The notes under the pieces are model-generated. The model was not told the origin of the DNA and searched no databases. It saw only the letters and a list, made by a program, of their open reading frames with translations. From Roseateles chitinivorans (GTDB lineage: Bacteria > Pseudomonadota > Gammaproteobacteria > Burkholderiales > Burkholderiaceae_C): DNA of 50,279 nucleotides. The position numbers and the translations under genes are program-made. Of this stretch, positions 1 to 7,595 are shown piece by piece (the stretch's first letter is position 1; every line of letters starts with the position of its first letter). The stretch lies in NCBI RefSeq assembly GCF_002761755.1, contig NZ_PEOG01000043.1, forward strand, positions 1 through 50,279, in the 5' to 3' direction.

Positions 1-376
1 CGCGGGTCAGCGCGCTCGCGTCGACCGGCGGCGGCAGCGGCGCGGGCGCCACTTCGACGGCCAGCGGCGCGCGCGGCGGCGTGCGGGTTTCGCGAACGAA
101 AAACCCTCGCTTCTTGCGCGCCTCAAGCAGGCCCTGAGCCAGCAATTGGTCGTAGGCGGCAACCACCGTGTACGGGCTGACGCCGTGGTGCCGCGCGCAG
201 TCCCGCACCGAGGGCAACCGCGCGCCCGGGAGCAGCAGCCGCTGCTGGATCCGCGCCGCGAAGCGCTGCGCCAGCTGCTGCGCGAGCGGCTGGCTGGCAT
301 TGCGGGAGAGGGCGACCGGCGCGACATTCACGCTGGAGCTGGCGCTCATGCCGGCGTTGGCTGTGCTGGTGTCCAT
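1..376 (-). CDS. MocR/GntR-family transcriptional regulator, N-terminal part (cut by window edge)
   Basis: Reading the minus strand from an ATG at 376 gives 125 residues that run off the left edge. Residues about 27-95 form a GntR-type winged helix (segments such as LPSVRDCARHHGVSPYTVV and AAYDQLLAQGLLEARKKRGFFV), followed by a proline-rich linker as in MocR proteins. In that family a C-terminal aminotransferase-like, PLP-binding domain follows; here it would lie outside the window. The divergent neighbour is a real fold-type I aminotransferase, the usual MocR partnership. The start is uncertain: the ATG at 376 has no Shine-Dalgarno sequence and abuts a half-site of the inverted repeat, so the in-frame ATG at 349 is possible. 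Confidence 0.85.
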   Translation of the reverse strand, partial: MDTSTANAGMSASSSVNVAPVALSRNASQPLAQQLAQRFAARIQQRLLLPGARLPSVRDCARHHGVSPYTVVAAYDQLLAQGLLEARKKRGFFVRETRTPPRAPLAVEVAPAPLPPPVDASALTR

Positions 377-377
377 G

Positions 378-416
378 CCAATACAGATGATGCGGTGGTA
401 TGGCTCAGTGTATTGG
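378..416. promoter_or_regulatory. Perfect 8-bp inverted repeat, likely MocR operator
   Basis: CCAATACA (378-385) and its exact complement TGTATTGG (409-416) sit in the divergent regulator/aminotransferase gap, 31 bp centre to centre, or about three helical turns. The right half-site overlaps the putative -35 of the aminotransferase gene and the left half-site touches the regulator start. A looser copy, GGTATGG, lies between them. Binding by the adjacent MocR protein is inferred. Confidence 0.6.
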
Positions 417-441
417 TTCTGTGCTGGTCGACGCCTTAGAC
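413..441 (+). promoter_or_regulatory. Putative promoter of the aminotransferase-GNAT operon
   Basis: TTGGTT (413-418) and TTAGAC (436-441) are separated by 17 bp. Both match the sigma-70 consensus poorly, as expected for an activator-dependent promoter. The predicted transcript would have a leader of about 20 nt containing GGAGA before the ATG at 469. Confidence 0.35.
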
Positions 442-468
442 TGGCCCGCTCAACCGGAGACAACCCCC

Positions 469-1683
469 ATGAACCGCAGTCCCTGGACGCAAGCCCGCCG
501 CGCCGCGCGCATGAATCCGTCCATCATCCGAGAGATCCTGAAGGTCACCGAGAAGCCCGGCGTGCTGTCGATGGCGGGCGGCCTGCCCAGCGCGGACACC
601 TTCCCGGTCGAGGCGATCAAGGCGGCCTGCGATCGGGTCCTGACCCACAACGCCCGCGAAGCGTTGCAGTACGCCGCCAGCGAAGGCTTCGCGCCGCTGC
701 GCGAATGGGTCGCGGCCAAGGTCGAGGGGCTGGGGATGCGGGTCTCGCCGGACCAGGTGCTGATCACCAGCGGTTCGCAGCAGGGGCTGGACCTCGTCGG
801 CAAGCTGCTGTGCGATGCCGGCGCGCCGGTGGCCGTCGAGACGCCCACCTACCTGGGCGCACTGCAGGCCTTCACGCCCTACGAGCCGATCTTCGCCAGC
901 CTGGCCAGCGACGACGAGGGCCCGCTGCCTTCGGCCATCGAGGCGCTGCCGCACGACGCGCCGGGCACGCGCTTCGCGTACCTGCTGCCCAACTACCAGA
1001 ACCCGACCGGCCGCGTGATGAGCGCCCAGCGGCGCGAGGCCGTCGTGGCCGCCGCGCGCAAGGCCGGCGTGCCCGTCGTCGAGGACAACCCCTACGGCGA
1101 CCTCTGGTTCGACCAGGCGCCGCCGGCTGCGCTGAGCTCGCTCTGGCCCGAGGGCAGCATCTACCTCGGCTCCTTCTCCAAGGTCCTGACGCCGGGCTTC
1201 CGCCTGGGCTACATCGTCGCGCCGAGCGAGGTCTATCCCAAGCTGCTGCAGGCCAAGCAGGCGGCCGACCTGCACACGCCGGGCTTCAACCAGCGCGTCG
1301 TGCACGAGGTCATCAAGGGCGGCTTCCTGGACGAGCACGTGCCCAAGATCCGCGCCCGCTACAAGGCCAACCGCGATGCGATGGCCAAGGCGCTGGCGCA
1401 AAGCCTGCCGCCCGGCTGCGAGTGGCAGAGCCCCGAGGGCGGCATGTTCTTCTGGATCCGCCTGCCCGAGGGCCTGGACGCGATGACGCTGCTGCCGCGT
1501 GCCGTCGATGCGGGCATCGCCTACGTGCCGGGCGCCGCGTTCTACGCGCACCAGCCCGATCCGAGGACCCTGCGCCTGTCCTTCGTGACGCTCACGCCCG
1601 AGTTGATCGCCGAAGGCGTCGACAAGCTCGGCCGCATGCTGCACGAGGCGCTCGCGCTGACGACCGCCGAAACCACGCCATGA
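469..1683 (+). CDS. PLP-dependent aminotransferase, class I/II (2-aminoadipate aminotransferase/MocR-partner type)
   Basis: 404 residues, fold-type I aminotransferase of the LysN/ARO8-like group. Visible landmarks are the NYQNPTG motif (175-181) that contacts the cofactor, VVEDNPY (D206, Y209) and the PLP Schiff-base lysine K238 in GSFSKVLTPGFRLGY. The ATG at 469 is chosen because GGAGA lies just upstream; an earlier in-frame ATG at 400 would add a non-conserved extension across the promoter. It should be a soluble cytoplasmic transaminase acting on an amino-acid donor; the substrate cannot be read from sequence. It is divergent from a MocR regulator and overlaps the next GNAT gene by ATGA, so the two are translationally coupled. 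Confidence 0.93.
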   Translation: MNRSPWTQARRAARMNPSIIREILKVTEKPGVLSMAGGLPSADTFPVEAIKAACDRVLTHNAREALQYAASEGFAPLREWVAAKVEGLGMRVSPDQVLITSGSQQGLDLVGKLLCDAGAPVAVETPTYLGALQAFTPYEPIFASLASDDEGPLPSAIEALPHDAPGTRFAYLLPNYQNPTGRVMSAQRREAVVAAARKAGVPVVEDNPYGDLWFDQAPPAALSSLWPEGSIYLGSFSKVLTPGFRLGYIVAPSEVYPKLLQAKQAADLHTPGFNQRVVHEVIKGGFLDEHVPKIRARYKANRDAMAKALAQSLPPGCEWQSPEGGMFFWIRLPEGLDAMTLLPRAVDAGIAYVPGAAFYAHQPDPRTLRLSFVTLTPELIAEGVDKLGRMLHEALALTTAETTP

Positions 1684-2135
1684 GCGACGCGCGCGCCCCG
1701 CTGCCGTTCGAGCCGGTGCTCGACGAGCACTGGACCGAGGCCGACCTGGAGGTGATCCACGGCTTCATCGGCCGCACCTACTGGGCAGCGGGCATCCCGC
1801 GCGACACCATGCGCCGCGCGATGGCGGGCTCGCTGAACCTGCTGATGCGCGGGCCGTCCGGCGCGGTCGTCGGTTACGCCCGCGTGGTCACCGATCGCGC
1901 CACCTTCGCCTACCTCTGCGATGTCTTCGTGCTCGAAGAGTGGCAGGGGCGGGGGCTGGGCGACTGGCTGATCGCGCGTGTCGTCGCGCATCCGGCGCTG
2001 CAGGGGCTGCGACGCTTCTCGCTGTTCACCAAGGATGCGCACGCGCTCTATGCCCGGCATGGTTTCCAGCCGCTGGCGGCACCGGACCGCGGCATGGAGA
2101 GGCTCCGTCCCGACGTCTACCGCGCCGCGGCCTGA
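1680..2135 (+). CDS. GNAT-family N-acetyltransferase
   Basis: 151 residues. The acetyl-CoA binding signature is clear in VLEEWQGRGLGDWLI (residues about 83-97, the Q/R-x-x-G-x-G/A loop), followed by the C-terminal SLFTKDAHALYARHGF segment typical of GNATs. The ATG overlaps the TGA of the aminotransferase gene (ATGA), so the pair is one operon. Such small GNATs acetylate amines of small molecules or protein N-termini; coupling to an aminotransferase suggests an amino-acid-derived substrate, which is inference only. Confidence 0.92.
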   Translation: MSDARAPLPFEPVLDEHWTEADLEVIHGFIGRTYWAAGIPRDTMRRAMAGSLNLLMRGPSGAVVGYARVVTDRATFAYLCDVFVLEEWQGRGLGDWLIARVVAHPALQGLRRFSLFTKDAHALYARHGFQPLAAPDRGMERLRPDVYRAAA

Positions 2136-2240
2136 CATCGGCAGCGGGGCGATGTCCCCTGTTTCTGGCACCCGCTGCCGCCTGTCACCCGTCCGTCAGG
2201 CGGGGCGGGTCGACTTCACCGTTCTCGATCGAGGGTCTTC

Positions 2241-3080
2241 ATGTCCGAACTCCGCCGCTTTGTCCAGGTCGACGTCTTCACCGCCGAGGCGCTGAAGGGC
2301 AACCCGCTGGCCGTCGTCGTCGACGGCGCGGGCCTGGACGAGGCCACCATGGCCGCCTTCGCCCGCTGGACCAATCTGTCCGAGACCACCTTCCTGCTGC
2401 CGCCGACCGATGCCGGCGCGGACTACCGCGTCCGCATCTTCACGCCGGGCGGCGAGCTGCCCTTCGCCGGCCATCCGACACTGGGCTCGGCCCATGCCTG
2501 GCTGGCCAGCGGCGGCGATCCGAAGCAGCCCGGCGAGGTGGTCCAGCAATGCGCGATCGGGCTGGTGCGGATCCGGCGCGACGGTGGTCGGCTCGCCTTC
2601 GCGGCGCCGCCGCTCAAGCGTGAAGGCCCGGTCGAGCCGGCCCTGCGCGAGCAGGCGCTGCGCGCATTGCGCCTCGAGGCCGACGAGCTGCTGGACCTGG
2701 TCTGGGTCGACAACGGTCCGCAGTGGATGGCGGCGCGGCTGCGCTCGGCCGAGGCGGTGCTGGCCCTGCGGCCGGACTTCGTCGCGATGGCCGGCCTCAA
2801 GCTGGGCGTCGTGGGCGCTTATCCTGCGGGCTCGCCACAGCAGTTCGAGGTCCGGGCCTTCGTGCCCGGACTCGGCGTTCCGGAAGACCCGGTCACGGGC
2901 AGCCTGAACGCGGGTCTGGCACTATGGCTGCAGGGCGCCGGTCTGGCGCCTGATCGCTACGTGGCCGCCCAGGGCGCCGCCCTCGGGCGCGCCGGCCGGA
3001 TCCATGTGGCACGCGAAGGCGCGCATTGCTGGATTGGCGGCGATGTCACGCCATTGATCCACGGTCAGGTGAGGTTGTGA
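2241..3080 (+). CDS. PhzF-family isomerase/epimerase
   Basis: 279 residues, the normal family length. Family hallmarks are visible: the N-terminal FVQVDVFTAEALKGNPLAVV, the catalytic glutamate in NLSETTFLL, the PFAGHPTLG motif, and near the C-terminus DPVTGSLNAGLALWL. PhzF proteins are two-lobed, diaminopimelate-epimerase-like folds that catalyse proton shifts; the housekeeping substrate of this subgroup is unknown, and there are no phenazine genes nearby. The start at 2241 gives the conserved N-terminus and has a weak purine-rich site (cgaggg) upstream. Only 4 bp separate its stop from the VOC gene. Confidence 0.93.
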   Translation: MSELRRFVQVDVFTAEALKGNPLAVVVDGAGLDEATMAAFARWTNLSETTFLLPPTDAGADYRVRIFTPGGELPFAGHPTLGSAHAWLASGGDPKQPGEVVQQCAIGLVRIRRDGGRLAFAAPPLKREGPVEPALREQALRALRLEADELLDLVWVDNGPQWMAARLRSAEAVLALRPDFVAMAGLKLGVVGAYPAGSPQQFEVRAFVPGLGVPEDPVTGSLNAGLALWLQGAGLAPDRYVAAQGAALGRAGRIHVAREGAHCWIGGDVTPLIHGQVRL

Positions 3081-3084
3081 AGCC

Positions 3085-3708
3085 ATGAGCATGGAAGTCG
3101 ATCATCTCGTTGTCGCCGCGAACACCCTGGAGGAGGGGCGCGCCTGGTGTGAACGTGTCCTCGGGGTCGCGCCGCAACCCGGCGGGCGCCATGCGCTGAT
3201 GGGCACGCACAACCTGCTGCTCAACATCAGCGCGCCGCCGACCTATCCCCGCTGCTATCTGGAAATCATCGCCATCGATCCCGAGGCGCCGGATCCCGGT
3301 CGGCCCCGCTGGTTCGACCTGGACCAGCCCGCCGTGCGCGAGCGCCTGGCCCATGAGGGCACGGCGCTGCTGCACTGGGTGGCGCGCGTGCCCAGCCTGG
3401 ACGCGACGCTCGCCACCTGGTCCGGCGAGGGCATCGACGCCGGCGAGGCGGTCGAGGCCGCGCGCGGCGACCTGAGCTGGCGCATCGCGCTGCGCCAGGA
3501 CGGCCGCCGGCTGCGCAAGGAAGGCCTGCCGGTGCCGATCGAGTGGCAGGGCGATGCCCACCCGACCGACAAACTGCCCGACAGCGGCGTGCGACTGGTC
3601 AGCTTCGAGGCGCGCGACGGCTTGAGCGCCGAGCTCGAGACGCCCAACGGGATCGTCGAGCTGCAGGCGATCGAGGCCACGCTGTCGAATGCGCCGACGA
3701 CCTTCTGA
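3085..3708 (+). CDS. VOC-family (glyoxalase-like) protein
   Basis: 207 residues with the start of a glyoxalase-like domain (MEVDHLVVAANTLEEG) and a paired beta-alpha-beta module around YLEIIAIDPEAP, with a final FEARDGLSAELETPNGIVEL strand. This looks like the Glyoxalase_3 (PF13468) type rather than a canonical metal-dependent glyoxalase I. The histidine in EVDHLV and a later glutamate could be metal ligands. Substrate unknown. It starts 4 bp after the PhzF gene and is probably co-transcribed with it. Confidence 0.88.
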   Translation: MSMEVDHLVVAANTLEEGRAWCERVLGVAPQPGGRHALMGTHNLLLNISAPPTYPRCYLEIIAIDPEAPDPGRPRWFDLDQPAVRERLAHEGTALLHWVARVPSLDATLATWSGEGIDAGEAVEAARGDLSWRIALRQDGRRLRKEGLPVPIEWQGDAHPTDKLPDSGVRLVSFEARDGLSAELETPNGIVELQAIEATLSNAPTTF

Positions 3709-3731
3709 GATGCCCTGACGGTGGAGTTGCG

Positions 3732-4469
3732 ATGAGCACGGTGGACCTGTTCCGCGAGGATGCGCAATTGCGCGAGTGCGAGGCGACGCTGCTGCGGATC
3801 GATGAGCGCGGCCTGCTGCTGGACCGCACCGTGTTCTATCCGCAGGGCGGTGGCCAGGCCGGCGACGCCGGCACGCTGACGCTGCCCGGCGGTCGTGAAC
3901 TCCGCATCGCCGACACCCGCAAGGGCGAGGGCGGCGAGATCCTGCACCTGCCTGCGCCGGATCAGGACCTCACCGGGCTGGACGCCGGCTCGCCGGTGAC
4001 GGCCCGCAGCGACTGGCAGCGCCGCCACGCCCACATGCGTTTCCACACGGCGACCCATCTGCTGTGCGCGCTGGTGCCGCATCCGGTCGATGGCTGCTCG
4101 ATCACCGCCGGCTATGCGCGGCTGGATTTCCACATGACCGACGCGCTGGACAAGGAGGCGCTGACGGCCGGCATCGCCCGGCTGGTGGCCGAGGCCCATC
4201 CGGTCAGCCACAGCTGGATCAGCGACGAGGACCTGGAGGCCAATCCCGGGCTGGTCCGCAGCATGAGCGTGCAGCCGCCGCGCGGCACCGGCCGGGTGCG
4301 GGTGCTCAAGATCGATGGCGTCGACCTGCAGCCCTGTGGCGGCACGCATGTGGGCAACACGGCGGAGATCGGTGCGGTCGTCGTCACCAAGATCGAGAAG
4401 AAGTCGGCTCGCACGCGGCGCGTGGTGCTCGGCTTCGCCAGCGACGCCGCGGCGGCACCGGCGGCATGA
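3732..4469 (+). CDS. Alanyl-tRNA editing protein, AlaX-M type
   Basis: 245 residues. A free-standing homologue of the AlaRS editing domain that hydrolyses Ser- or Gly-mischarged tRNA-Ala. An N-terminal barrel carries the glycine-rich YPQGGGQAGD motif (36-45). The zinc/catalytic site is complete: H105 and H109 (HTATH), then C202 and H206 (CGGTH). The length and lack of an aminoacylation domain fit AlaX-M, not a truncated alaS. The start at 3732 is preceded by GGAG. The gene overlaps the GST gene by four bases (ATGA). Confidence 0.93.
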   Translation: MSTVDLFREDAQLRECEATLLRIDERGLLLDRTVFYPQGGGQAGDAGTLTLPGGRELRIADTRKGEGGEILHLPAPDQDLTGLDAGSPVTARSDWQRRHAHMRFHTATHLLCALVPHPVDGCSITAGYARLDFHMTDALDKEALTAGIARLVAEAHPVSHSWISDEDLEANPGLVRSMSVQPPRGTGRVRVLKIDGVDLQPCGGTHVGNTAEIGAVVVTKIEKKSARTRRVVLGFASDAAAAPAA

Positions 4470-5113
4470 GCGGGTTGCGCGTGCTCGGACGCGCGGCGTC
4501 CATCAATGTGCGCAAGGTGCTGTGGACCGGCGTGGAGCTGGGCCTGGACCTGGTGCGCGAGGACGTCGACGTGAAGGCCGACGCCTTCCGCGTGCTCAAT
4601 CCCAACGCGATGATGCCGGTGCTCATCGATGCGGAGGCTGGACCGGGCACCGAGGCCGGCACGCCGTTCTCGATGTGGGAGAGCAACAGCATCTGCCGCT
4701 ATCTCGCCCGCCGCGAAGGTCGCGACGACCTGCTGCCGGACGAGCCGCGACGCCGCGCGCAGGTGGAGATGTGGATGGACTGGCAAGGCGGCGAGTTGAA
4801 CAACAGCTGGCGCTACGCCTTCATGGCGACGGTGCGCCAGAGCGCGCTGCATCGGGATGCCGCGCAGATCGAGGCGGGCGTCGCGAACTGGAACCGCCAC
4901 ATGGCGATGCTCGATGAACAGCTGGAGCGCTCCGGCGGGCCGTTCGTGCTGGGGGACGCCTTCACGCTGGCCGATGTGGTGCTTGGGCTGTCCGCGCATC
5001 GTTGGCGCGCCGCGCCGATCGCGCATGCGACCTTGCCGGCGGTCGACGCCTGGTACGAGCGCTTGCTGGATCGTCCCGGATTCGCCTTGCACGGCCCGGC
5101 GGCCGGCCCCTGA
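4466..5113 (+). CDS. Glutathione S-transferase family protein
   Basis: 215 residues with the GST layout: an N-terminal thioredoxin-like domain with a serine near the N-terminus (AASINVRKV) as candidate activating residue, the cis-proline segment NPNAMMPVL, and the glutathione gamma-glutamyl contact pair in WESNSICRYLA. An all-helical C-terminal domain follows, with GDAFTLADVVLG (the N-capping box). Likely cytosolic; substrate unknown. Start codon overlaps the stop of the AlaX gene. Confidence 0.93.
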   Translation: MSGLRVLGRAASINVRKVLWTGVELGLDLVREDVDVKADAFRVLNPNAMMPVLIDAEAGPGTEAGTPFSMWESNSICRYLARREGRDDLLPDEPRRRAQVEMWMDWQGGELNNSWRYAFMATVRQSALHRDAAQIEAGVANWNRHMAMLDEQLERSGGPFVLGDAFTLADVVLGLSAHRWRAAPIAHATLPAVDAWYERLLDRPGFALHGPAAGP

Positions 5114-5151
5114 GCGCCGGCGGCCTCGACGTCGCTCTCCAATCCGACCGC

Positions 5152-5179
5152 TTGAACGCCGGGGCGGCCTCGCTACACT
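5152..5179 (+). promoter_or_regulatory. Sigma-70-like promoter for a leaderless GNAT mRNA
   Basis: TTGAAC (5152-5157), a 16-bp spacer, then TACACT (5174-5179). The GTG start at 5188 is only 8 bases after the -10 hexamer, exactly where transcription should begin, and no Shine-Dalgarno sequence fits in between. This is the best example of a pattern repeated at several genes in the window. Confidence 0.6.
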
Positions 5180-5187
5180 CGCCCGCT

Positions 5188-5679
5188 GTGGATACCCCTG
5201 ACATACGACTGATCTGCCCCGATTCGCCCGCGTTGTGGGAAGAAGCGCGCGCGATCATGCGCGAATACGCGCAGAGCCTGGACGTCGACCTCTGCTTCCA
5301 GGGCTTCGAGGAAGAACTGGCCTCGCTCCCGGGCGAATACGACGCGCCGCAAGGCACGCTGCTGCTCGCGCTGGTGGACGGGCAGGTCGCTGGCTGTGGC
5401 GGTTTCCGACCGCTGGCGGACTCGGACTACGCCAATGCCTGCGAGATGAAGCGGCTCTTCATCCGCCCGGCGTTCCGCCGCTTCGGCCTGGGTCGCACGA
5501 TGGCGCAGGCCCTGATCGATCGGGCCACGAGCGCCGGCTACTCCAGCATGCTGCTGGACACGCTCGACGACATGGAGGCCGCCCGCGACTTGTACGAGAG
5601 CCTCGGCTTCGAGGAGATCCCGCCGTACTACTTCAATCCGATCGCCGGCGCCCATTACCTGAAGGTCGACCTGGCCTGA
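5188..5679 (+). CDS. GNAT-family N-acetyltransferase
   Basis: 163 residues from a GTG at 5188. The acetyl-CoA loop is RRFGLGRTMAQALIDRA, preceded by the MKRLFIRPAF strand and followed by MLLDTLDDMEAARDLYESLGF; the end, PYYFNPIAGAHYLKVDL, is typical of a common proteobacterial GNAT subgroup. An in-frame extension back into the GST region exists but would overlap the promoter and lacks domain similarity. No Shine-Dalgarno sequence precedes the GTG, consistent with leaderless translation. Substrate unknown. Confidence 0.9.
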   Translation: MDTPDIRLICPDSPALWEEARAIMREYAQSLDVDLCFQGFEEELASLPGEYDAPQGTLLLALVDGQVAGCGGFRPLADSDYANACEMKRLFIRPAFRRFGLGRTMAQALIDRATSAGYSSMLLDTLDDMEAARDLYESLGFEEIPPYYFNPIAGAHYLKVDLA

Positions 5680-5789
5680 TCGGTGCCGACGCTCCAAGGC
5701 CGGATGACCGCGGCGCTGCGCCGGCGCCGCCTCGCCCCATCGGCGGCGCGGTTTCCGGTTTCGCCGGGTTACCGGCATAGCATCGCGCC

Positions 5790-6734
5790 ATGACCTCGCA
5801 GCCCCATGCCGACCCCACGACGTCCACGGACGAGTTCTTCCGCCTCGAGCCCGCGTCGCTGACGCCGGCGCTGCTCGGCGAATCGCCCTTCTGGCATCCG
5901 CTAGAGCAATGTCTCTATTACGTCGACATTCCAGGCAAGGCGTTGTTCCGGCTCGACAGCGGTGCGGCGACGCCGAGCCGATGGTCGCTCAACGACGAGC
6001 CGGGCTGCGTCGTGCCGCTGGCCGGCGGTGGCCTGCTGATCCCTCAGCGCAACGGGCTGTGGCGCTTCGATCCCGCCACCGGCGAGTATGTGAAGCTGCT
6101 CGACCCGCCGTACGACGCCTCCAAGCGCCGCTTCAACGACGGCAAGGCCGACGCGCAAGGGCGCCTGTGGGTTGGCACGATCGATGACGCACGCCAGCCC
6201 GAGTCGGCGCTCTATTGCCTGCGCGACGGCGTCTTCGTTCCGATGAAGTCGGGCATCACCACGTCCAACGGCCTGGGCTGGAGCCCGGACGGCCGCTCGA
6301 TGTACTGGGCCGACACCAAGGCGCACGAGATCTATCGCATGGCCTTCGATGTGGGCAGCGGCACGCTGGGCGAGCGGGAAGTGTTCGCGCGATTCGCGCC
6401 GCGCGGCGCCGATCAACCGCTGGAGAGCTATGGCGGCCGGCCTGATGGCGCAGCGGTCGACGTCGAGGGCGGCTATTGGGTCGCGATGATGGAAGGCCAG
6501 CAACTGCTGCGCCTGTCGCCGTCGGGCGAGGTGCTGACGCGCGTGGAACTGCCGGTGCGCTGCGCCACGATGCCCACCTTCGGTGGTGCGGACCTGCGCA
6601 CCATCTTCGTCACCACTGCACGAGAAAAGCGCAGCGAGGCGGAGCTCGCCGCCCAGCCCTGGGCCGGTTGCGTGCTCAAGATGCGCGTGCCGGTGGCTGG
6701 CCTGCCGGTGCAGTTCGCGCGCTGGCCGAGCTGA
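5790..6734 (+). CDS. SMP-30/gluconolactonase/LRE-family lactonase
   Basis: 314 residues, six-bladed beta-propeller family. The divalent-metal ligands expected in this family are visible: the glutamate in LGESPFWHP, the asparagine in RRFNDGKADAQGRLWVG, the asparagine in TTSNGLGWSPDG and the aspartate in YGGRPDGAAVDVEG. It probably opens a sugar lactone such as gluconolactone or a related aldonolactone; no sugar-dehydrogenase gene is adjacent. A TAGCAT hexamer (5778-5783) ends 6 bases before the ATG without a Shine-Dalgarno sequence, so the message may be leaderless. Confidence 0.92.
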   Translation: MTSQPHADPTTSTDEFFRLEPASLTPALLGESPFWHPLEQCLYYVDIPGKALFRLDSGAATPSRWSLNDEPGCVVPLAGGGLLIPQRNGLWRFDPATGEYVKLLDPPYDASKRRFNDGKADAQGRLWVGTIDDARQPESALYCLRDGVFVPMKSGITTSNGLGWSPDGRSMYWADTKAHEIYRMAFDVGSGTLGEREVFARFAPRGADQPLESYGGRPDGAAVDVEGGYWVAMMEGQQLLRLSPSGEVLTRVELPVRCATMPTFGGADLRTIFVTTAREKRSEAELAAQPWAGCVLKMRVPVAGLPVQFARWPS

Positions 6735-6957
6735 GGTCGACCGAGGGCGCTACGGCGCCATGACGAGCGGTGCGTGCCTTTGGAGCGGCTGAGGGAAATC
6801 CCGAGTGGCCCGCGGGGGACAGGTGTTGCGCGCGCACCTCGCGGGTCCTGACGGTGGAAATCCGCCAGCCTCGATGAACAGGGCCCGCGCCCTGGCTATG
6901 CGGGCTTCGCACAAGCTGTCAAGTCGGCGCCGATGGGCCGCCGCCGCAGCCTGTTAA
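6735..6957 (+). other. Hairpin-rich non-coding region upstream of the atp operon
   Basis: No credible gene. At least six short hairpins can be drawn: 6746-6759 (GGCGC-TACG-GCGCC), 6793-6802 (GGG-AAAT-CCC), 6817-6848 (GGACAGGTG with CACCT...GTCC), 6853-6866 (GGTGG-AAAT-CCGCC), 6879-6894 (CAGGGC-CCGC-GCCCTG) and 6899-6911. Two share a GG-AAAT-CC tip. The stretch lies before the atp -10 element, so it is either the 3' end of the gluconolactonase mRNA or a separate small RNA. I compared it by eye with cobalamin, TPP, SAH and 6S RNAs and saw no match. Confidence 0.4.
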
Positions 6958-6985
6958 GGGTCTGTAAGGTCAGACCCCCTATAAT
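6958..6985 (+). promoter_or_regulatory. atp operon promoter with embedded dyad
   Basis: A perfect consensus -10, TATAAT, lies at 6980-6985, about 30 bases before the atpI start. Directly upstream is the perfect 7-bp inverted repeat GGGTCTG (6958-6964) N6 CAGACCC (6971-6977), occupying the place of the spacer and -35. No good -35 hexamer is present at 16-18 bp (TTAAGG is 20 bp away), so the dyad looks like an operator or activator site. Confidence 0.6.
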
Positions 6986-7016
6986 CCCGTGGTTTTGCCG
7001 CTCGCCCCTTGAAGCC

Positions 7017-7580
7017 GTGAATCCCGATCCAGCGCGCGCATCCGATGCGCCGCCCGCCGAGCCGCCCAGGACCGTTCAGCCGAATCAGGCGAAGGCCCGA
7101 GGCGCCGCCAGCCAGGATCGCTGGGACGATGGAATCGAGGAATGTGCGGACGGCGAATCGGCTTTCAAGCCCCTGACGCGAGAACAAGCGCAGGACTTGC
7201 GGGCCCGGCTCCCGGCGATGTCGGCCTGGTCGTTGTTGACCTGGCAGGCGGCGGCGGGGGCGGTCATGGTCGCGCTGTGGGGTCTGCTGTCCCTGCACGC
7301 CGACAAAACCTGGTCGGCGCTGTTCGGTGCCGTCTCGGTGGTCCTGCCGAACGCCCTGATGGCGTGGGGCATGACCCGGCGCCCGGCGATGGGCGGCGGC
7401 ACCGCGGTGCTGTCGTTCATGGTGTGGGAGCTGATCAAGATCATCTTGGCGGTCGCCATTCTGGTGGCGGTCGCCGTGGGGTTCTCGTCGTTGAGTTGGC
7501 CAGCGCTGCTGTCGACCCTCGTCGTGACCCTGAAGGCAAATTGGCTGGCCCTGCTTCGGCGGGGTCGAATCAGAAAATAG
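7017..7580 (+). CDS. atpI: ATP synthase subunit I (AtpI-like)
   Basis: 187 residues from a GTG at 7017. The first roughly 75 residues are hydrophilic and proline-rich; four hydrophobic segments follow (starting SLLTWQAAAGAVMVALWG, SALFGAVSVVLPNALMAW, GGTAVLSFMVWELIKIILAVAIL and LSTLVVTLKANWLALL). AtpI-type proteins help assemble the c-ring or supply cations. The GTG falls just after the promoter; a longer frame starting at 6933 would begin upstream of the -10 and is rejected. First gene of the nine-gene atp operon, 15 bp before atpB. Confidence 0.85.
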   Translation: MNPDPARASDAPPAEPPRTVQPNQAKARGAASQDRWDDGIEECADGESAFKPLTREQAQDLRARLPAMSAWSLLTWQAAAGAVMVALWGLLSLHADKTWSALFGAVSVVLPNALMAWGMTRRPAMGGGTAVLSFMVWELIKIILAVAILVAVAVGFSSLSWPALLSTLVVTLKANWLALLRRGRIRK

Positions 7581-7595
7581 AGACGGAAAGCAACC

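Noticed and set aside
168..2135. Plus-strand frame running through the regulator, the aminotransferase and the GNAT gene
   Set aside because: Only its last 151 codons (from 1680) match a protein family; the rest is an out-of-frame reading of the aminotransferase gene, not a fusion.
3732..4469. Truncated alanyl-tRNA synthetase pseudogene
   Set aside because: Complete start, stop and editing-site residues with normal AlaX-M length; no remnants of a synthetase domain upstream.
6780..6895. Cobalamin, TPP or SAH riboswitch, or 6S RNA
   Set aside because: GGTGGAAATCCGCC loosely recalls part of the cobalamin fold, but the B12 box and remaining conserved elements are missing, and an independent promoter lies between it and atpI.
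6933..7016. Longer N-terminus for AtpI starting at 6933
   Set aside because: The extension would begin upstream of the TATAAT promoter element and read through the dyad; the GTG at 7017 is downstream of the predicted transcript start.
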